DNA of 10,443 nt, taken from NCBI GenBank assembly GCA_016284115.1, contig JAEEOD010000287.1, positions 1-10,443 of the forward strand, written 5' to 3'. The stretch is from Bacteroidaceae bacterium (GTDB taxonomy: Bacteria; Bacteroidota; Bacteroidia; Bacteroidales; Bacteroidaceae). A program made the translations under genes and the position numbers. Under the pieces are notes generated by a model that was given only the letters and a program-made list of their open reading frames with translations, searched no databases and was not told the DNA's origin. Of this stretch, positions 6,626 to 10,443 are shown in pieces (the first letter of the stretch is position 1; the number at the start of each line of letters is the position of its first letter).

Positions 6626-6667
6626 TGACAGAGTTCCCAGGTAAGGAACAATGAATGTCACATTTTT
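6626..6667 (+). promoter_or_regulatory. Riboswitch expression platform: hairpin holding a Shine-Dalgarno-like sequence
   Basis: GTTCC (6633-6637) pairs with GGAAC (6645-6649) around the loop CAGGTAA. TGACA (6626-6630) and TGTCA (6656-6660) extend it as an outer stem, and ATTTTTAA follows. The hairpin contains AGGTAAGGA next to the ATG at 6651, so it could hide a ribosome site. With the T-run it could also act as an intrinsic terminator. TACCT near the end of the aptamer (6602-6606 and 6606-6610) can pair with AGGTA in the loop, offering an alternative fold. Confidence 0.5.
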
Positions 6668-6677
6668 AATTGTATGA
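6651..6677 (+). CDS. Possible 8-codon leader ORF (MNVTFLIV) overlapping the receptor start
   Basis: An ATG at 6651, preceded by AAGGA five bases upstream, opens a frame of eight codons whose TGA (6675-6677) overlaps the receptor ATG (6674-6676) as ATGA. It lies inside the riboswitch expression platform. If translated it would couple receptor translation to exposure of the Shine-Dalgarno-like sequence. It may also be chance, since such a short frame carries no coding statistics. Confidence 0.25.
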   Translation: MNVTFLIV

Positions 6678-8809
6678 AATACAGACATTTTGTTGTAACG
6701 GGCTGTTTATGCCTGCTATCCATGCATGTATCAGCACAGAGCATCATCGACAACAAGTCCAATGAGGAATTGTCGTTGATGCTTGACGAGGTGGTGGTGA
6801 CGGGTACTGGCACGGAGCATTTCCTGAAAGATGCGCCTGTGCAGACCGAGGTCATCAACCGAAAGATGCTGGAAAGCTATGGGGGATCGTCATTGGAGGA
6901 GATTCTGTCATCGCTCAGTGCATCGTTCGACTTCAACCAGAGTGATATGGGCAGTCAGATGCAGGTGGGTGGATTGGGCAATGACTATATCCTGGTGCTG
7001 ATTGACGGTAAGAAGATTCATGGTGACGTGGGTGGTCAGAACAACCTCGGACTGATTGATCCTGCCCGCATAGACAAGATAGAAATCGTAAAGGGTGCAA
7101 GCTCTACCCTATATGGCAGCGACGCTATGGCTGCAGTAATCAACATCATCACCAAGAAGAATACTACGGACGACATCTTCTTGTCGAACACTACCCGAGG
7201 TGGTTCGTATGGCGAACTGCGACAGAGCAATACGGCACAATTCAGGTTGGGCAAGATAACCAGTATCACCAACTTCCAGTTGAAGCATTCGGATGGGTGG
7301 CAAAACACTACTGTGGAGGATCCCCGTAAATACGAAAAGCCAGTTACCAACAGTATCAACAAGACGGCCAACCGTTATACCGACTGGCAAATTGAGGAAC
7401 GTCTGGAATACCAACCCGCAAAGAACTTGAGCCTTTATGCTGAGGGAATGTATTACCGCAAGCGCATCTATCGTCCTCGTGGGGTACCTGACTACAAGAC
7501 CTACGACTTGGCTTACAAGAACACTTCTTTAGCTGGTGGAGGTCGTCTTGATTTGAGAAATCACAACTATATCACGTTGGATATCAACTACGACACGCAC
7601 AACTATTACTACGACTATACGTTCGAGACTTGGGAGTATAACCCTGATAACCCTAACCGTCCACTGATTTGGGAAGTTGGTGACAGAAGTCTGCAGAGCG
7701 ACCAGGAGCGTGTGCTTTCTACTGCAAAGGGTGTGTTCAACCTGCCTGGGATGAACAGATTGAGTGTTGGTGGTGAATTCCAGTACGACTGGCTCAAGGC
7801 GCCCAAACGCTTGGATACTGGCGATACGGCATCGGACTATACGGGTGCTTTGTATGTGCAGGACGAATGGTCGGGTATTAACAACTTGAACATTACAGCA
7901 GGTGTGCGACTCACGCTGAACAAGGAGTTTGGCTCTAAGGTATCGCCCAAGATTTCAGCGATGTATAAGTTGGGCAACTTCAACTTGAGGGCAACATACT
8001 CAGAGGGTTTCAAAACTCCTACCCTGAAGGAATTGCACTATCTGTACGTAAGACAGATGTCCATTGTAATCCTCAACATGGGTAACCTCAACCTCAACCC
8101 GCAGACCAACCGTTATGTATCTGCAGGACTGGAATATAACACCAAACAGTTCAATGTAAGTGTAACAGGATATATGAACTGGTTGGACAATATGATTACG
8201 CTAGTGACGATTCCTACGCGTGAGGCTCCTGGCGACATCATCATCGCTTACGACCCCAACCGTGTGCGCCAATACAAGAATATGGATGATGCACGCACTA
8301 CTGGCGTTGATTTGAACATCAAGTGGATGCCTATTTCATCGCTGACACTTACTGGTGGATACAGTTATCTGGATACCAATGCCAATCTATCTGGTGAGGA
8401 CAAGCACGGCAAGGCCATCACGATAAAGGACGTGGTGATTGACGGTATGGCGCATCATCGTGGTACTTTCAGTGCTGCATGGAACAAAGGCTTCAACCAC
8501 AACAAGTATCGCCTGAGTGTGGGGTTGTTCGGACGCTTCCAAAGCAAACGCTACTACCAGGATGACGGTAACGGAAAAGCTTATCAGATTTGGAGGCTCA
8601 ACACCCGTCATCAGTTTAACGTGACGAAACAGATCAAGGCCGATATCAATGCCGGCATTGACAATATATTTAACTATTATGAAACGACGCCTCATGGTCT
8701 GAACTATGGTACCACTACCCCAGGGCGAACAGTATATGCTTCGCTTACCTTGCAATTTGGTAAGCAGCTAAGAGCCAACAGGACCAGAAGCAACAGTACG
8801 GATGAATAA
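6674..8809 (+). CDS. btuB: TonB-dependent outer-membrane receptor, BtuB-like (cobalamin/corrinoid uptake)
   Basis: This 711-residue protein is an outer-membrane TonB-dependent transporter. It has a signal peptide (cleavage likely after VSA, residues 19-21), TonB box LDEVVVTGT (37-45), and a plug domain to about residue 162 with PVQTEVINRKML, VGGLGNDYILVLIDGKK, ARIDKIEIVKGASSTLYGSDAMAAVINIITKK-type motifs. The C-terminal part has alternating aromatic strands of a 22-strand barrel (YSEGFKTPTLKELHYLY; final strand TVYASLTLQFG). There is no N-terminal carboxypeptidase-like domain, so it is not SusC-like. The cobalamin riboswitch in its leader makes B12 or another corrinoid the likely cargo. Haem or another tetrapyrrole is possible given the chelatase-like neighbour. 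About 16 residues follow the usual terminal strand, which is unusual. Confidence 0.92.
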   Translation: MKYRHFVVTGCLCLLSMHVSAQSIIDNKSNEELSLMLDEVVVTGTGTEHFLKDAPVQTEVINRKMLESYGGSSLEEILSSLSASFDFNQSDMGSQMQVGGLGNDYILVLIDGKKIHGDVGGQNNLGLIDPARIDKIEIVKGASSTLYGSDAMAAVINIITKKNTTDDIFLSNTTRGGSYGELRQSNTAQFRLGKITSITNFQLKHSDGWQNTTVEDPRKYEKPVTNSINKTANRYTDWQIEERLEYQPAKNLSLYAEGMYYRKRIYRPRGVPDYKTYDLAYKNTSLAGGGRLDLRNHNYITLDINYDTHNYYYDYTFETWEYNPDNPNRPLIWEVGDRSLQSDQERVLSTAKGVFNLPGMNRLSVGGEFQYDWLKAPKRLDTGDTASDYTGALYVQDEWSGINNLNITAGVRLTLNKEFGSKVSPKISAMYKLGNFNLRATYSEGFKTPTLKELHYLYVRQMSIVILNMGNLNLNPQTNRYVSAGLEYNTKQFNVSVTGYMNWLDNMITLVTIPTREAPGDIIIAYDPNRVRQYKNMDDARTTGVDLNIKWMPISSLTLTGGYSYLDTNANLSGEDKHGKAITIKDVVIDGMAHHRGTFSAAWNKGFNHNKYRLSVGLFGRFQSKRYYQDDGNGKAYQIWRLNTRHQFNVTKQIKADINAGIDNIFNYYETTPHGLNYGTTTPGRTVYASLTLQFGKQLRANRTRSNSTDE

Positions 8810-8843
8810 ATTATTAAAATAACTTTTTAAAAACATTTGTTTT

Positions 8844-9965
8844 ATGAAACTATCTAAGTTTTTTGCAATGGCTGCTATCGCAGCAATGACTATTTCGTTA
8901 GGGGCTTGTTCTGACGAAGACAAACCTGTACCAGAACCTACTCCAACTCCTGCTCCTACTCCTGATCCGGAACCTACTCCAGAACCAGAGCAGTCAGCTT
9001 GGGATAAGAAGATGAATGCTGTAACTGCTGAAGTTACTGCTAACAAATCAAAGAGCAGTGCACTGCTGCTTATCAGCTTCGGTTCAACTTGGGAAGAGCC
9101 TCAGAAGACTTTCCAAAAGGTGAAGAATCAGTTCAAGGAAGCATTTCCAGATCGTGATGTTTATTTCGCATTTACCTCTGAGATTATCATGAACCGTGTT
9201 GCTGCTAATGACGAACTGATCTCTCAAGGCTATGGTCCTTACTACAGTCCACTGTTCTACATGCTGGCACTGGGTAACGCTGGTTACACACAGATTGACG
9301 TTCAGTCTCTGCACGTGATTCCTGGTGAGGAGTTCCTGCGTGTTCAAAGTGTAGTAAAAGACTTCCACAATACCGACCAGGATGGTGACGGCAAGCGTGA
9401 GTTCGAGGGTGTAAAGGTAGCTCTGGGTACCCCACTGCTCTATGCTCAGGAGGATGTTGACAATGTAGCAAAGATCCTGCACGACAAAGTTGGTAAGGAT
9501 TTCGTAGCTGCTGGTGATGTGGTAGCATTCATGGGTCACGGTAATCCTGAAGACTATAACACAATGGATGGTAACACTCGCTACACAATGATGGAAGAAG
9601 CACTGCAGAAGATTGACCCTCACTACTTCGTAGCTACTGTAGATATGGAAGACAACTATATCGGTGAGATGATGGAGCGCATGCAGGCTAAGGGCTACGG
9701 TGAAGGTACCAAGGTGAAGCTGCACCCATTGATGTCAATTGCCGGTGACCACATCAACAACGATATGGCTGCAGGTCATGAGGAAGAGCCTGAAGAGGAT
9801 GACGGTTATTGGCGCTATCGTTTGGTAGAAGCAGGTTATGACTGCACATTGGAAGACTGTATCCTGCAAGGTCTGGGTGAATATCCTGACATCGTGAAAA
9901 TCTGGATCCAGCACACCAAGGCTGCTCAAGAGGATCTCTTCTACGATGGAGAAACAGAAGATTAA
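8844..9965 (+). CDS. cbiK: CbiK-family cobaltochelatase-like lipoprotein
   Basis: This 373-residue protein belongs to the anaerobic sirohydrochlorin cobaltochelatase (CbiK) family but carries a lipoprotein signal peptide (lipobox LGAC, Cys22) and a Pro/Glu/Thr-rich linker (28-50). It should therefore be anchored outside the cytoplasm. The catalytic part starts SALLLISFGSTWEEPQKTF (72-90). Candidate metal-ligand histidines are His157 (VQSLHVIPGEEF) and His303 (SIAGDHINNDM), with FMGHGNPEDYN (229-239) in the second lobe. It follows the receptor gene by 34 nt without a terminator, so both are under the riboswitch. Cytoplasmic CbiK inserts cobalt early in B12 synthesis. Here a role in binding or remodelling imported tetrapyrrole or metal at the cell surface or periplasm is more plausible, as proposed for Porphyromonas IhtB. 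Codon use is strongly biased (mostly CTG for Leu, GGT, GCT), hinting at high expression. Confidence 0.88.
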   Translation: MKLSKFFAMAAIAAMTISLGACSDEDKPVPEPTPTPAPTPDPEPTPEPEQSAWDKKMNAVTAEVTANKSKSSALLLISFGSTWEEPQKTFQKVKNQFKEAFPDRDVYFAFTSEIIMNRVAANDELISQGYGPYYSPLFYMLALGNAGYTQIDVQSLHVIPGEEFLRVQSVVKDFHNTDQDGDGKREFEGVKVALGTPLLYAQEDVDNVAKILHDKVGKDFVAAGDVVAFMGHGNPEDYNTMDGNTRYTMMEEALQKIDPHYFVATVDMEDNYIGEMMERMQAKGYGEGTKVKLHPLMSIAGDHINNDMAAGHEEEPEEDDGYWRYRLVEAGYDCTLEDCILQGLGEYPDIVKIWIQHTKAAQEDLFYDGETED

Positions 9966-10004
9966 TGCATTTTTTCTAGCATAATTTTAAATATCAGTTA
10001 AGTT

Positions 10005-10049
10005 AAAAAAGACGGGACTACCCCCTTTTGGGGGTACGCCCCGTTTCTA
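10005..10049. terminator. Strong hairpin between cbiK and the second receptor
   Basis: ACGGG...CCCCC-TTTT-GGGGG...CCCCGT (10012-10045) folds into a G/C-rich stem with a small internal loop and one bulge. AAAAAA (10005-10010) lies on its left and TTTCT on its right. As a terminator it reads best on the minus strand, where T6 follows. On the plus strand only GTTTCT follows, so it may terminate partly, attenuate, or protect the 3' end of the btuB-cbiK mRNA. Confidence 0.6.
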
Positions 10050-10066
10050 CGTAATTAGAATGTATC

Positions 10067-10443
10067 ATGACTAAATTTTTAATTCTGGCTTTTTCTATAT
10101 CACTAACCACATTAACAGCTTATGCTGACGAAATTCTGACAACACCTCAAGATAGCTCGACAGTAAGGCGCATGGGACAGAATCCCGATGTGGCCAAAGA
10201 ATTTGAATTGAACCCAGTGGTTGTGACTGGTACTGGTACGCACCAGCGACTGAAAAACACCACTGCTCCAGTGGCCGTTGTCACCGCCAACGAAATAAAA
10301 CGAGCCGGCATCACAGATTTTCAGCAAGCGATGACGATGATGGTGCCTTCGCTCTCATTTAATCCCACATCTATGGGATCCTACCTGATGATGAACGGTT
10401 TGGGTAACAAATACGTACTTATTCTTGTGAATGGACACAAACT
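10067..10443 (+). CDS. Second TonB-dependent receptor, 5' part only
   Basis: The frame from the ATG at 10067 is open to the window edge (125 codons). It starts with a signal peptide (MTKFLILAFSISLTTLTAYA). A TonB box ELNPVVVTGTGTHQRL follows near residues 47-62, then the start of a plug domain with VVTANEIKRAGI, PSLSFNPTSMGSYLMMNGLG and KYVLILVNGHK. The plug resembles that of the first receptor (both have VVVTGTGT, SxSFN, MGS, GLGNxYxLxLxxGxK), so the two are paralogues. It lies 101 nt past cbiK with a hairpin between and no clear TAnnTTTG promoter of its own. Cargo is probably a related corrinoid or tetrapyrrole. Confidence 0.88.
   Translation, partial: MTKFLILAFSISLTTLTAYADEILTTPQDSSTVRRMGQNPDVAKEFELNPVVVTGTGTHQRLKNTTAPVAVVTANEIKRAGITDFQQAMTMMVPSLSFNPTSMGSYLMMNGLGNKYVLILVNGHK

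Noticed and set aside
8936..8992. Repeated CCTACTCC-like units, considered as a tandem repeat or CRISPR-like element
   Set aside because: They are the in-frame codons of the Pro/Glu/Thr linker behind the lipobox, low complexity rather than a separate element.
9084..9725. 213-codon minus-strand frame opposite cbiK
   Set aside because: It is a shadow of the strongly biased codon use of cbiK. There is no start context or recognisable motif.
10060..10074. Five-codon frame (MYHD-stop) overlapping the second receptor start
   Set aside because: It is too short, and no Shine-Dalgarno-like sequence or hairpin logic supports it, unlike the mini-ORF at 6651.

Overview
The window looks like chromosome of a Bacteroidales bacterium, probably Prevotella or a close relative. 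Moderate G+C, Bacteroidetes-type promoters (TTTG, then 19-20 nt, then TAnnTTTG), TonB-dependent receptors with a VVVTGTGT TonB box, SPII lipoproteins and weak Shine-Dalgarno signals all fit. The species call is inference.

Left part (1-2800), mostly minus strand: a Tat-exported Fe-S-type aldo/keto reductase whose C-terminal coding sequence is lost at about base 120. There it is joined to what looks like the 3' part of a plus-strand XRE/HTH regulator gene, so this end is a rearrangement point or an assembly chimera. Next come tRNA-Gly(CCC) with its own promoter and a downstream terminator, then a two-gene unit of a lipoprotein metallo-beta-lactamase-fold hydrolase and a PaaI-like hotdog thioesterase.

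Middle (2809-6243), minus strand: a tightly packed cobalamin operon cobQ/cbiP - cobD-like PLP enzyme - cbiB with overlapping genes. It covers amidation to cobyric acid, supply of aminopropanol phosphate, and its attachment to give adenosylcobinamide phosphate. Its promoter lies so close to the cobQ ATG that the mRNA would be almost leaderless, leaving no room for a riboswitch. The nucleotide-loop genes (cobU/S/T) are not in the window.

Right part (6244-10443), plus strand: a divergent promoter drives a cobalamin riboswitch leader followed by a BtuB-like TonB-dependent receptor, then a lipoprotein of the CbiK cobaltochelatase family, a strong hairpin, and the start of a second receptor of the same type. 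This is a cobalamin/corrinoid (or related tetrapyrrole or metal) uptake locus. The extracytoplasmic chelatase-like lipoprotein between two receptors resembles the receptor plus CbiK-like lipoprotein arrangement described for haem/iron uptake in Porphyromonas (IhtAB). Together the two halves give late-step cobalamin synthesis or salvage on one strand and riboswitch-controlled import on the other, from one shared intergenic region.
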